From: Anaerococcus tetradius ATCC 35098
Lineage (GTDB): Bacteria; Bacillota; Clostridia; Tissierellales; Peptoniphilaceae
NCBI RefSeq assembly: GCF_000159095.1
Contig: NZ_GG666302.1
Coordinates: 2,400-58,427, forward strand
Reading direction: 5' to 3'
Length of the DNA stretch: 56,028 nt
Below are positions 15,369 to 22,810 of this stretch, piece after piece. Position 1 is the first letter of the stretch; the number at the start of each line of letters is the position of its first letter. The notes beneath the pieces are model-generated. The model ran no database searches and was not told where the DNA came from. It saw only the letters and a list, made by a program, of their open reading frames with translations. A program made the translations under genes and the position numbers.

Positions 15369-16413
15369 TGAAAAACAAATGATTTTAAATATGCTTAAAG
15401 AAGGAAAGATCACTGTTGAACAAGCTAGTGACTTACTAGGAGCTCTGGGATCAAATAAGAATAAGTCTGATAATCTTACTAACAAGATTACAGGAGCGGT
15501 TGATAGTATTATAAAAAAAGCAACTGATACTATCCAAGCCATTGATCTTGATCAAGCTTTGGATTTAAGCCAATTTAACTTTAAGGGCGAGTATAATACC
15601 CATAAGGAAATTAGGGTAGATGATGAGATTAAGACTATAGATATTGATATAGTAAATGGTGATATAGAAATTGACAAGTCAGATGATAATTCTTTAGTCA
15701 TTAGGGCAGATGTTTGGGCAAAAAAGGCTGACCTTTCAGACTTCCTAAACGTAGAAGTAGCTGGTGATAAGCTATCAATTAACTTAAATGAAGCCTATAA
15801 GTTAATACAAGCTACTTGTGATTTAAAAATAAGCCTACCAGCTAGTAGCTATGATGATCTTTCTATTAACCAAGTTAACGGAAAAATCGAGATAGCAGAT
15901 GTTGATTTTAATAATCTAGATCTAAATACTGTAAATGGTAGGATTCTTTTGATAAATACTAAGGCTTTTGTAAATGTTTCTAATGTCAATGGTAAGATAG
16001 ATATTAAGAATGTGTTCGGTCCAATAGATATAAACAATGTCAACGGATCAATCTATGCCTACAATATAGGTGGAGATTATGCTGATATTTCCACAGTTAA
16101 TGGTAATGTTAGGGTAGATGGTCTAGGATCTTCAAAATTAATTGCCAATTCTAATGCTGGAACTATTAGAGTTTTCAATATCAAAAGCACTAAGGAGATA
16201 TCGCTAAAGTCTGGTTTTGGCAATATGGTAGTTGATACTAGCGATTTTGATGGAATAATTAGGGCTAATGTTGAAAGTAAGTCTATAAATATTACAGAAA
16301 AATTTGCCAACAAGATTCAAGATGGCAAGGGCTATGAAATTAGCACAAGTACAGAAGATCCTGATTTATCAATAAAGGTATCTTGTGACTTTGGTAGAGT
16401 TTCACTCAGATAA
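15361..16413 (+). CDS. DUF4097 beta-strand repeat protein (YvlB-like)
   Basis: A 350-residue protein. The N-terminal helical segment ILNMLKEGKITVEQASDLL (about 8-26) matches the short domain found at the start of YvlB/LiaG-like proteins. From about residue 90 the chain is a right-handed beta-helix-like repeat in which VNG recurs (VNGDI, VNGKI, VNGRI, VNGKI, VNGSI, VNGNV) at about 18-20 residue spacing. This is the DUF4097 adhesin-like beta domain. No signal peptide or membrane segment is seen, so it may be cytoplasmic. Bacillus homologues belong to envelope-stress operons. It overlaps the DUF2089 gene and ends at a terminator. The molecular function is unknown. Confidence 0.85.
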   Translation: MNDEKQMILNMLKEGKITVEQASDLLGALGSNKNKSDNLTNKITGAVDSIIKKATDTIQAIDLDQALDLSQFNFKGEYNTHKEIRVDDEIKTIDIDIVNGDIEIDKSDDNSLVIRADVWAKKADLSDFLNVEVAGDKLSINLNEAYKLIQATCDLKISLPASSYDDLSINQVNGKIEIADVDFNNLDLNTVNGRILLINTKAFVNVSNVNGKIDIKNVFGPIDINNVNGSIYAYNIGGDYADISTVNGNVRVDGLGSSKLIANSNAGTIRVFNIKSTKEISLKSGFGNMVVDTSDFDGIIRANVESKSINITEKFANKIQDGKGYEISTSTEDPDLSIKVSCDFGRVSLR

Positions 16414-16435
16414 AGATACTTATAGACAAGTTATT

Positions 16436-16472
16436 AAACCCCAAAATCCAAAAGAAGGATGGAGGGGTTTTC
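16436..16472 (+). terminator. Rho-independent terminator
   Basis: AAACCCC-AAA-ATCC pairs with GGAT-GGA-GGGGTTT around a 7-base loop (symmetrical internal mismatch), followed by TTCGTTT. Confidence 0.7.
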
Positions 16473-16535
16473 GTTTGGGAAATTTTATTTTCTGATAAAT
16501 TTGTGTATTTTTTTGTAAAATCCTATCACAAATTC

Positions 16536-16565
16536 TTTAGTCTTTGGGTCTTTTCATGTTATAAT
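16536..16565 (+). promoter_or_regulatory. Candidate promoter of the EpsG-like gene
   Basis: TTATAATA with -10 TATAAT at 16560-16565 and a poor -35 near 16536-16541 (TTTAGT). It supports the ATG at 16587 over an earlier in-frame GTG, which would be upstream of this promoter. Confidence 0.45.
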
Positions 16566-16586
16566 ATATTCAAGAGAGAATATATT

Positions 16587-17708
16587 ATGGGATTTGCCTT
16601 ATTTACGACAATCGAGCTTCTTCTTTTTTTTATAAACAAGAGCATCGATTTTAAAAACAAAAAACAAATGAATATAGCCTGTGGAGTCATGTTCTTAATA
16701 ATGTTCGTCTTTGCAGGCATAAGAGGTTCGGGCGATGGAGATTACTACAATTACTTGTGGTTTGCAAAAGACCTGGGGGATGACTATAGGAAGATTTTTG
16801 ATTTTACTTATCCAGTAGAATTTGCCTTTAGGTTTTTTGCTGTTCTTATCAATATGCTTGGTATATCGAGGCAGTGGGTTATAGTTATAATGAATCTATG
16901 CTCGATTTTACCTATAGCCTACATCACCATCAAAGAATCAGCTGACCCCTTCCTTTCAGTTATAATATTTTTGCCTATCTTCATCCAATTTGATATGCAA
17001 ACATCTAGGACTGCATCGGCAATTGGTCTTAGCATGCTGGCTTCTTTCTTCCTAGCTAAGAAGAAATATCTGAGGGCACTTTTCTTTTTTGCCTTTAGTG
17101 TAGCTTTTCACAAGTCGGCCCTTATAGTCCTACCCTTCCTCATCCTTATTAACTTTAGGATTGGTAACTTCATTAAGATATTTACCATGGGCTTTGCCTT
17201 GGTTACATCAGTATTTTCTATTGTTGTATTTAATATAGTAGGGGCTATAACAGCTGCTGTTGGCTTAGGGGTAATATCTAGCAAACTAAATACTTATGTA
17301 TTCTCGGGAGGAATGTTTGCCTTTCCTATGAAATTTTATGACCCGAGGATAGTTTTTGCTATGATGTTATTTCTATTTTCGATCATGTATTTTTCTAAAT
17401 ATACTTTTGAGAAATACTCTCTCGTAGAGATAAGCTCTAAGGCTATTTGGTTTGGACTTATGGTACTGTTAATCTTTAGGTCATCAACTGCTGTTGCCTT
17501 TAGATTTGGCAATTTCTTTACAATCTATCAGTTGATATTTATACCGAAAATCATAAAAGAGGCGAAGCTAGATGATAAGTTGGGACTTTTCTTTATAGCT
17601 TTGGCTATAATAATCTTCATCTTGCCTTATGCAGGATTTTTGATGGCGAAAGCACCAACATATGACTTTTTCTTCAGCAATCTTAACGCACTTCATTCAC
17701 TAAAATAA
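16587..17708 (+). CDS. EpsG-family polysaccharide polymerase-like membrane protein
   Basis: A 373-residue polytopic protein with about ten hydrophobic segments. The early motif RGSGDGDYYNY is the signature of EpsG/Wzy-like proteins, which have an R..G.D..NY pattern after the first helices. Such proteins polymerise exopolysaccharide repeat units at the outer face of the membrane. The start at ATG 16587 is chosen from the promoter at 16560; an in-frame GTG at 16503 would add 28 residues. The ribosome site is weak (AGAGAGAA). It lies 11 bases ahead of a Wzz-like gene, and a Wzy/Wzz pair is the normal chain-length-control module. No glycosyltransferase or flippase for a polysaccharide is adjacent, which is unusual. 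Confidence 0.75.
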   Translation: MGFALFTTIELLLFFINKSIDFKNKKQMNIACGVMFLIMFVFAGIRGSGDGDYYNYLWFAKDLGDDYRKIFDFTYPVEFAFRFFAVLINMLGISRQWVIVIMNLCSILPIAYITIKESADPFLSVIIFLPIFIQFDMQTSRTASAIGLSMLASFFLAKKKYLRALFFFAFSVAFHKSALIVLPFLILINFRIGNFIKIFTMGFALVTSVFSIVVFNIVGAITAAVGLGVISSKLNTYVFSGGMFAFPMKFYDPRIVFAMMLFLFSIMYFSKYTFEKYSLVEISSKAIWFGLMVLLIFRSSTAVAFRFGNFFTIYQLIFIPKIIKEAKLDDKLGLFFIALAIIIFILPYAGFLMAKAPTYDFFFSNLNALHSLK

Positions 17709-17719
17709 AAGAGGAACTT

Positions 17720-18877
17720 ATGAGAAAAATTACTACAGAACAATTATTGAAATCGGCAAAAAGAAATATCTTACTAATCCTTATTCCAGCAATCTTGTTA
17801 TTTGCTCTAGTTTTTTATAAGACAGTAATTAAGGAATATAAAAGTTATAAGTCAACAGCCATGCTCATGGTTACAGGTCAAAGTAAGGATCAAGCTATAA
17901 GCTATAACAATATAATTTTAAATGAGAAGCTTGCTAATATTTATAGCGGTTTTCTAGAATCAAGTGATCTTTATTCAGATGTAGGCAAAAAAATGGGAGG
18001 TGTCCTTACTCCTTCCGAAATTAAGGCTAATTTAGAATACGATGTAAACCCTCAAGGAGGGGTAATTAGTTTTACTTTTTCTGATACTAACGCAGATAGG
18101 GCTAAGGATTGTCTTACTTTGATTACAGAAGAATTTAGAAATTATGCCCTAAAACTTCTCAATATGGATAATATTAATTACCTACAAAAACCACAGCTTG
18201 AAAAATATTCTCTTACTAAGGGGATGATATTTTCTATGGCTGGTCTTTTTGCAGGCCTACTCTTGGGTATTCTTTTAAGCATCCTCAAAGAGATTTTATC
18301 AGATAGGATAAGGGATGAGAAAGATATAGAGGATATGGGTCTTAGAGTCTTGGGTAATATTTATGAAGATGAGAAGGCTTGTATATACACAACCAAGTCG
18401 ACTATAAATCACCTAACAGAAAATGCTGTCATAGGTATAACTTCGATTAACCCTAAAAAATCGACCTATGATTTTTCAGAAAAACTTGCCCAAACTATGT
18501 CCACATCCCTAGGGCTTTGCTTGATTGATTCTATGGGCGAGAATAAAAATGTCGAAAAGAAATACCAATCTAGCGAAGAGGATGTCAAAATTTTAAGATA
18601 TAAGGATATGGATTTTATTATTCTAAGGGAAAAATCTGATAGAATCCTCGACTCCTATGCCTTCGAAGAAAAGATTTTCGACCTAAAGAACACCTACAAC
18701 TACGTTTTAATCAATGAATCTAGTCTTAGGGGGCTTGGACCAATCATAAGTTTAAGATATGAGGACTACAAGATTGTCGTAGTAAATGAGAATATATCTA
18801 TGGAAAAATTAATTAGAAAAATCAAGGCCATAGAAGATATGGGTTGCAAAGTTTTAGGGGTGATTTACGATAAATAA
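17720..18877 (+). CDS. Wzz/CapA-like chain-length protein with degenerate tyrosine-kinase domain
   Basis: A 385-residue protein. Residues 1-190 are a Wzz-type co-polymerase: helix 1 (about 17-35), an extracellular domain, then helix 2 (about 168-190). The C-terminal cytoplasmic part (about 228-385) has the order of a BY-kinase ATPase: ITSINPKKSTYDFSEKLAQT stands where a working kinase has ITS-PGEGKST...NLA, so the Walker A glycine-x-glycine-lysine is lost. LCLIDSMGENK stands at Walker A', and YVLINESS at Walker B, where active enzymes have IIDTPP. No tyrosine cluster ends the chain. I infer a catalytically dead fused kinase-like domain that may still bind partners. It follows the EpsG-like gene by 11 bases with AGAGGAACTT as ribosome site. 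Confidence 0.75.
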   Translation: MRKITTEQLLKSAKRNILLILIPAILLFALVFYKTVIKEYKSYKSTAMLMVTGQSKDQAISYNNIILNEKLANIYSGFLESSDLYSDVGKKMGGVLTPSEIKANLEYDVNPQGGVISFTFSDTNADRAKDCLTLITEEFRNYALKLLNMDNINYLQKPQLEKYSLTKGMIFSMAGLFAGLLLGILLSILKEILSDRIRDEKDIEDMGLRVLGNIYEDEKACIYTTKSTINHLTENAVIGITSINPKKSTYDFSEKLAQTMSTSLGLCLIDSMGENKNVEKKYQSSEEDVKILRYKDMDFIILREKSDRILDSYAFEEKIFDLKNTYNYVLINESSLRGLGPIISLRYEDYKIVVVNENISMEKLIRKIKAIEDMGCKVLGVIYDK

Positions 18878-19190
18878 GAAAATAATTGGCTTAGGACTGA
18901 TAATTTTAAGCCTTACAGGATGTGCTAAGGATGAAGCCTACCAAAAAATGGATATAAAGATAAGAGAAAGGACTTATAGGGATGAAGACAATAGTTTTAG
19001 TCCAGAACTTTCTTATCTGATTACCGAGGATACTAAGATATATTCGGACAAGGACAAAAAATCAGCTGTCGATAAGCTGGATAAAGGCTCTATAGTGAAG
19101 ATGATAGATCCAAGTGATAAAGATTTCGCCCTAGTAGATTACAATGGCAACATCGGTTTTGTAGAAAAAGATGTCCTCAAGGACTTTTGA
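18870..19190 (+). CDS. Small SH3-like lipoprotein with a probable AUA start
   Basis: Reading from ATA at 18870 gives 106 residues beginning MNKKIIGLGLIILSLTGC: two lysines, a hydrophobic run and the lipobox LTGC, with Cys18 as the lipidation site. Without that start the first ATG (18948) removes the whole signal sequence. No ATG, GTG or TTG exists in this frame between the preceding in-frame stop (18861) and the lipobox. AGGGGTGAT lies about 7 bases before the ATA. The mature part carries a bacterial SH3-like segment (YLITEDTKIYSD to VDYNGNIGFVEKDVL). It overlaps the Wzz gene by 8 bases. The lipoprotein reading is well supported; the non-standard start could also be a sequencing error or a recent mutation. 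Confidence 0.65.
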   Translation: MNKKIIGLGLIILSLTGCAKDEAYQKMDIKIRERTYRDEDNSFSPELSYLITEDTKIYSDKDKKSAVDKLDKGSIVKMIDPSDKDFALVDYNGNIGFVEKDVLKDF

Positions 19191-19191
19191 T

Positions 19192-19219
19192 TTGCAAATT
19201 CAGGAAAAAACAATATTAT
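19192..19219 (+). promoter_or_regulatory. Promoter of the thiT transcript
   Basis: TTGCAA (19192-19197), 16-base spacer, TATTAT (19214-19219), just upstream of the TPP aptamer. The -35 begins right after the preceding stop codon. Confidence 0.6.
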
Positions 19220-19226
19220 GAATATA

Positions 19227-19332
19227 CACTAGGGGTGCCAAACAGTGGCTGAGAGAAGACCCTTAACCTGATCCAGGTAATGCTGGCGGAGGTAAGTGAA
19301 TACCTCGCTAACATTCGTGTAAAGGAGGTATT
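19227..19332 (+). promoter_or_regulatory. TPP riboswitch (THI element) with translational expression platform
   Basis: The aptamer (about 19227-19298) has the conserved parts GGGGTGCC, GGCTGAGA, ACCCTTAACCTGATC, and GGTAATGCTGGCGGAGG of the thiamine-pyrophosphate class. Downstream, AATACCTC (19299-19306) can pair either with GAGGTA of the aptamer's 3' end (19289-19294) or with GAGGTATT (19325-19332), which is the thiT ribosome site. TPP binding should hold the aptamer end in P1 and free AATACCTC to mask the ribosome site. No terminator is seen, so control is probably at translation. Confidence 0.92.
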
Positions 19333-19336
19333 TTTT

Positions 19337-19882
19337 ATGAAGAAAAATTGGTCAGTAAAAATGCTAGTCGAAGGAGGACTTTGTATAGCTCTTTCTTTCG
19401 TGCTAGGTTATATAAAATTATTTTCTATGCCCCAAGGAGGTTCAGTAACAGCTGGAGAGATGATACCTATAATTATCTTTGCCCTAAGACATGGAAGCCT
19501 TCAAGGAATAGTCGTTGGTGCAGTTTATGGCTTTATCCAATTGCTTTTTGGTGGTTCTGTCTATCATCCAATCCAAGCCCTACTCGATTATCCGGTAGCC
19601 TTTGGAGTTTTGGGACTAGCTGGAATATTTGCCAGCCAGTTTGAAAAAACTAGAAGCATCAAGCCAGTTTTCTATGGAACATTTTTGGGAATTGCCCTAA
19701 GGATGCTTGCCCATACCCTAACTGGAGCTATATTTTTCGCATCCTACGCCCCAGAAGGACAAAATCCTTGGATGTATTCAATAATTTATAATGCAAGTTA
19801 CTTGGCAGTAGAATTTGTTATAACTGTAATAATCATCTACCTACTAAGAAATGTAATAACAAAAGACTTGCAAAGAATATAA
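19337..19882 (+). CDS. thiT: ECF transporter S component for thiamine
   Basis: A 181-residue six-helix membrane protein, the usual ThiT size. SVKMLVEGGLCIALSFVLGY and MPQGGSVTAGEMIPI match the substrate-binding S component, which works with a shared EcfA/A'/T module encoded elsewhere. The ATG at 19337 is chosen because it follows AAAGGAGG by 8 bases and the riboswitch; the longer in-frame reading would start inside the aptamer. TPP riboswitch control confirms a thiamine role. It is monocistronic, ending at a strong terminator. Confidence 0.95.
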   Translation: MKKNWSVKMLVEGGLCIALSFVLGYIKLFSMPQGGSVTAGEMIPIIIFALRHGSLQGIVVGAVYGFIQLLFGGSVYHPIQALLDYPVAFGVLGLAGIFASQFEKTRSIKPVFYGTFLGIALRMLAHTLTGAIFFASYAPEGQNPWMYSIIYNASYLAVEFVITVIIIYLLRNVITKDLQRI

Positions 19883-19916
19883 AAAAGGTCGGTGAGCTTA
19901 TTCTCACCGACTTTTT
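19882..19916. terminator. Bidirectional terminator after thiT
   Basis: A 9-bp stem GTCGGTGAG/CTCACCGAC with a 6-base loop, TTTTT on the right and AAAAAA on the left. It serves thiT and the converging ABC exporter operon. Confidence 0.88.
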
Positions 19917-19947
19917 AGTTTCTAATTTTTTTTTAGTTTCTAATTTT
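19913..19947. repeat. 18-base-period tandem duplication over the stop codon of the ABC permease gene
   Basis: TTTTAGTTTCTAATTTT occurs at 19913-19929 and again at 19931-19947. On the minus strand each copy reads Lys-Ile-Arg-Asn-stop in the same frame, giving two in-frame stops. Confidence 0.8.
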
Positions 19948-21564
19948 AAAGGTCCTTGGTGCGTATTTATAGATTAAAACTTGGCTTAGGACTATGAAGC
20001 TTAGGATAAAGATTGACATAATCATCAAAAACACTCCATAAGAAACCTTTCTTGTGATTTGAGGAAGGATGAAAAATACCGAAGCGTAGACGAGTCCGTC
20101 TATTAGCATAACAGCTTTTCCAGTTTTCTGACCTTCCCTGTTGAAGGGTTGGAAGAGATAGTATTCCATCAAAGGCAAGTTTACAAAAAACAAGTCTAAG
20201 AGGATTATATAGATTATAGTTAAAATCTTTTGATTAAGGCCAATTGTCTTATCAAAGCTTGCTACAAGAAGGTAGATAGCTATAAGGATAAGGCTTGGTA
20301 TAATCATTATTTTAAAAAGAGAGATAGATCTTTCCTTGTACATAGCTAGGATATTTTTCTTATCCCTATAAAAACCATAAGGCATAAGTCCTTGGTCGCA
20401 ATTTAGGTACATGCTTCTTATTATATTATCCTGCCTTAATAGCATATACATGATTAGGGGGATTATAAAGGCGGCAATTTTATTCAAACTATCTTCGCCA
20501 CTATAGCCATATTTGGACAGTAAGGCTACTATAACAAGGCCGACTGCTACAAGGATACCAGTTTTGATTAGTATTGGCTTTTTGATTAGCCTCTTGTGCC
20601 TTAGGAAAAATAGTCTGTTTAATTTCTTAAAACCTTCACCCTTAACTTTTTCTTGGCCTAGATCTTTTTCTTTGATTTTTATTTGATTTTCCTGAGCGTC
20701 CTTGATTGTATCCATGCTAAGTTCATATTTTCTGCTTGCTTTTTCAATTACAGCCCCATAAGAATTGAAATTTTTCATAAAAGCAAGGCTAAAGCAAAAT
20801 GCAACTATGGATAAGACTAGAACTCCTAAGCTCAAATAGCTAGCTGGTATAGCAAGGTAGATATCTCCTAGGTACAAGCAAAGAGGGAAAATTATTATAG
20901 CAAACAAATGAACCCATGCACTATCCAAGATACTTCTTTCATATCGTAGACTTCGATTCATCCAGAAGACAGAACTTGCTAGTTCTATAAATAAGATGGC
21001 AAGGCTCATGGCTAGGGAATAAATTGGGGAAAGTCCAGCTAAAAAGTAAAAGGCTATTGCAAAAACAAGGCTCCTTCCCACAAATCTTAGGATAGGTTCG
21101 TAGTAGAGATAGGCTTTGAAAATATCCCTTGCATCCATAGAAAAATTTGTGAAAAGTTCATGGATGGAATTACCATTATCGACAATCATATTTCTAAAAA
21201 GTCCTATAACTATATAAAGAAAGCTTGGTACAAGAAGGCTTGCAGTATATTCGTCAAGAGTTAGGCCCGCCATATTATTTATAATGATTTCATTGCTTCC
21301 TAAAATTTTTAGAGCAAATTTATTATAATTTATCATAAAAATAATAGCCACTCCAAAAGCTAGAGCTGATTTAATTACTTGCCAAATAAGGGCAAAGAGT
21401 GGATAAAACATATAGACGATTTGTTTAAACTCGTAAAACCTATACTTATCTCCCAAAAATTTACCCAGGAGGGGAGTTTTTCTTATAAAGTAGACCATGC
21501 CATTGATTGCCTTGGCGAGGTCTATTCTTTTAATTAGGGAAAAAGTTCTTAGACTCTTATTCAT
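19933..21564 (-). CDS. ABC transporter permease, multi-pass (putative exporter)
   Basis: A 543-residue polytopic protein with about a dozen hydrophobic segments in two groups separated by a basic cytoplasmic stretch (about 275-320, rich in K and E). The sequence is not closely recognisable, but the layout is that of large ABC-2-like exporter permeases found in Firmicutes. It overlaps the upstream ATP-binding gene by 8 bases, which shows the pairing. The ribosome site lies inside that gene (GGGGAAGGTC). The substrate is unknown. The terminator and duplicated stop codon lie just downstream. Confidence 0.7.
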   Translation of the reverse strand: MNKSLRTFSLIKRIDLAKAINGMVYFIRKTPLLGKFLGDKYRFYEFKQIVYMFYPLFALIWQVIKSALAFGVAIIFMINYNKFALKILGSNEIIINNMAGLTLDEYTASLLVPSFLYIVIGLFRNMIVDNGNSIHELFTNFSMDARDIFKAYLYYEPILRFVGRSLVFAIAFYFLAGLSPIYSLAMSLAILFIELASSVFWMNRSLRYERSILDSAWVHLFAIIIFPLCLYLGDIYLAIPASYLSLGVLVLSIVAFCFSLAFMKNFNSYGAVIEKASRKYELSMDTIKDAQENQIKIKEKDLGQEKVKGEGFKKLNRLFFLRHKRLIKKPILIKTGILVAVGLVIVALLSKYGYSGEDSLNKIAAFIIPLIMYMLLRQDNIIRSMYLNCDQGLMPYGFYRDKKNILAMYKERSISLFKIMIIPSLILIAIYLLVASFDKTIGLNQKILTIIYIILLDLFFVNLPLMEYYLFQPFNREGQKTGKAVMLIDGLVYASVFFILPQITRKVSYGVFLMIMSIFILSFIVLSQVLIYKYAPRTFKIRN

Positions 21565-22309
21565 GACCTTCCCCTAAATTATCTTCGATTCTTTTTATTT
21601 CACTTGCCTCAGCATCGCCAGCTAAAAGGCTTACTATAGTATCTTCAAAGTTTGGATCATCCTTTAGGAGGCCGTCTACTGGATTTAATTTTTTATCGTG
21701 AATTAGGACTATTTTATCGCAAATATCCTTAGCCAGTTGGAGGATATGGGTTGAGAAAATAATGATATGGTCCTTGTGGATTTCTCTAATAATTTTTTTC
21801 ATCTGAACTTGGACTAGGACATCAAGGTTTGTAAGAGGCTCATCCATGAGGATGACCTTTGGTTTTAAAATCAAAAACATAATCATTTGAAGCTTGTTTT
21901 TCATACCAGTTGAGTAATCTTGGATAAGTCTATTTGAATCATCAACTTCAAGGTCAACAAGGCTTAGATAGTCGTCAAGATTTGCTAAATTTTTAATATT
22001 TTCTCGGTTGGCTTCAATAAAAAAGCTGATAAATTCCCTGCCAGTAAGAAACTTAGGAAGTTCTGGCTCGCTTACCATAAAGAAAACATCTTTAAAGTCG
22101 ATAGGCTTTATAGAATCCTTATCTTCAAGTAAGACCTCTCCTTCATCCTTACTAAGAGAGTCAGTTATAAGCTTAAAGAGAGTGGTTTTACCAGCTCCAT
22201 TTCTTCCCAAAAGAGCGTAGACTTCTCCTTGATCGAAAGTATAGGAAGCATTCTTTATTACATCCTTCTTGCCGAAAGATTTGGATAGATTGTTAATTAT
22301 TAATTTCAT
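21557..22309 (-). CDS. ABC transporter ATP-binding protein
   Basis: A 250-residue nucleotide-binding subunit. Walker A is LLGRNGAGKTT (about 32-42), the signature region is DYSTGMKNKLQM, and Walker B is KVILMDEPLTNLD, followed by the switch His in FSTHIL. It has the form of drug or peptide exporter ATPases. Its gene overlaps that of the multi-pass permease by 8 bases, so together they make an exporter. AAAGGAGAAAGCT precedes the ATG on the minus strand. It is transcribed divergently from the GntR-ABC operon across a 138-base gap, and the regulator might control both; this is not shown. Confidence 0.88.
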   Translation of the reverse strand: MKLIINNLSKSFGKKDVIKNASYTFDQGEVYALLGRNGAGKTTLFKLITDSLSKDEGEVLLEDKDSIKPIDFKDVFFMVSEPELPKFLTGREFISFFIEANRENIKNLANLDDYLSLVDLEVDDSNRLIQDYSTGMKNKLQMIMFLILKPKVILMDEPLTNLDVLVQVQMKKIIREIHKDHIIIFSTHILQLAKDICDKIVLIHDKKLNPVDGLLKDDPNFEDTIVSLLAGDAEASEIKRIEDNLGEGHE

Positions 22310-22370
22310 AGCTTTCTCCTTTTCACTATTTTAACATAAAAAAATAATATAAAAAAATTTTCAAAAAAAT

Positions 22371-22399
22371 TTGCAGTATTTTACTAGAGGTGGTATTAT
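22371..22399 (+). promoter_or_regulatory. Promoter of the GntR-ABC operon
   Basis: TTGCAG (22371-22376), exactly 17 bases, TATTAT (22394-22399). The -10 overlaps the left arm of the palindrome at 22393-22426. Confidence 0.65.
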
Positions 22400-22426
22400 T
22401 GTATTAAGATAATAATACAATAATAC
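22393..22426. promoter_or_regulatory. Palindromic operator, probably for the GntR regulator
   Basis: GTATTATTGTATTA and its exact reverse complement TAATACAATAATAC flank a 6-base spacer (AGATAA). The 14-bp perfect arms cover the -10 and the expected start of transcription, ideal for autorepression. Confidence 0.75.
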
Positions 22427-22447
22427 AAAATTAAGAAAGGAGCTAAG

Positions 22448-22810
22448 ATGGAATTTGATAATAATAGACCTATCTATCTCCAACTAGTCGATGATTTCAA
22501 AATAAAGATATCAGTAGGCGATTGGAAGGCAGGAGAAAAGATTCTTCCTGTAAGGGACTTGGCGAAAACTTATGAAGTAAACCCCAACACTGTCCAGAGG
22601 GCTCTTAGCGAACTAGAAAGAGAAGGTCTATGTGAAAGCAGGAGGACTGCTGGAAGATTTGTAACTGATGATAAAAAGATTATTGATAAATTATCTAATA
22701 GGGCCTTTTATAAATTTGCGGATGATTTTATAGAAGGGGCAAAAAGTCTTAATTTAGAAAAAGATAAGGCAATAGACTTATTAAAAAATTATTGGGAGGA
22801 TAAGCAATGA
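22448..22810 (+). CDS. GntR family transcriptional regulator, YtrA subfamily
   Basis: A 120-residue repressor-type protein. The winged-helix domain occupies about 1-75: RPIYLQLVDDFKIKISVGDW, then DLAKTYEVNPNTVQRALSELE, the recognition helix. The short C-terminal helix region (about 80-120) is typical of the YtrA subfamily, which dimerises without a large ligand domain. AAGGAGCTAAG precedes the ATG. Its stop overlaps the start of an ABC ATPase gene by 4 bases, the classic ytrA-ytrB arrangement responding to cell-wall antibiotics in Bacillus. The perfect palindrome just upstream is the likely operator. Confidence 0.9.
   Translation: MEFDNNRPIYLQLVDDFKIKISVGDWKAGEKILPVRDLAKTYEVNPNTVQRALSELEREGLCESRRTAGRFVTDDKKIIDKLSNRAFYKFADDFIEGAKSLNLEKDKAIDLLKNYWEDKQ

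Noticed and set aside
16503-16586. Extended N terminus of the EpsG-like protein from GTG 16503.
   Set aside because: The likely -10 box at 16560-16565 lies inside it and no ribosome site precedes the GTG.
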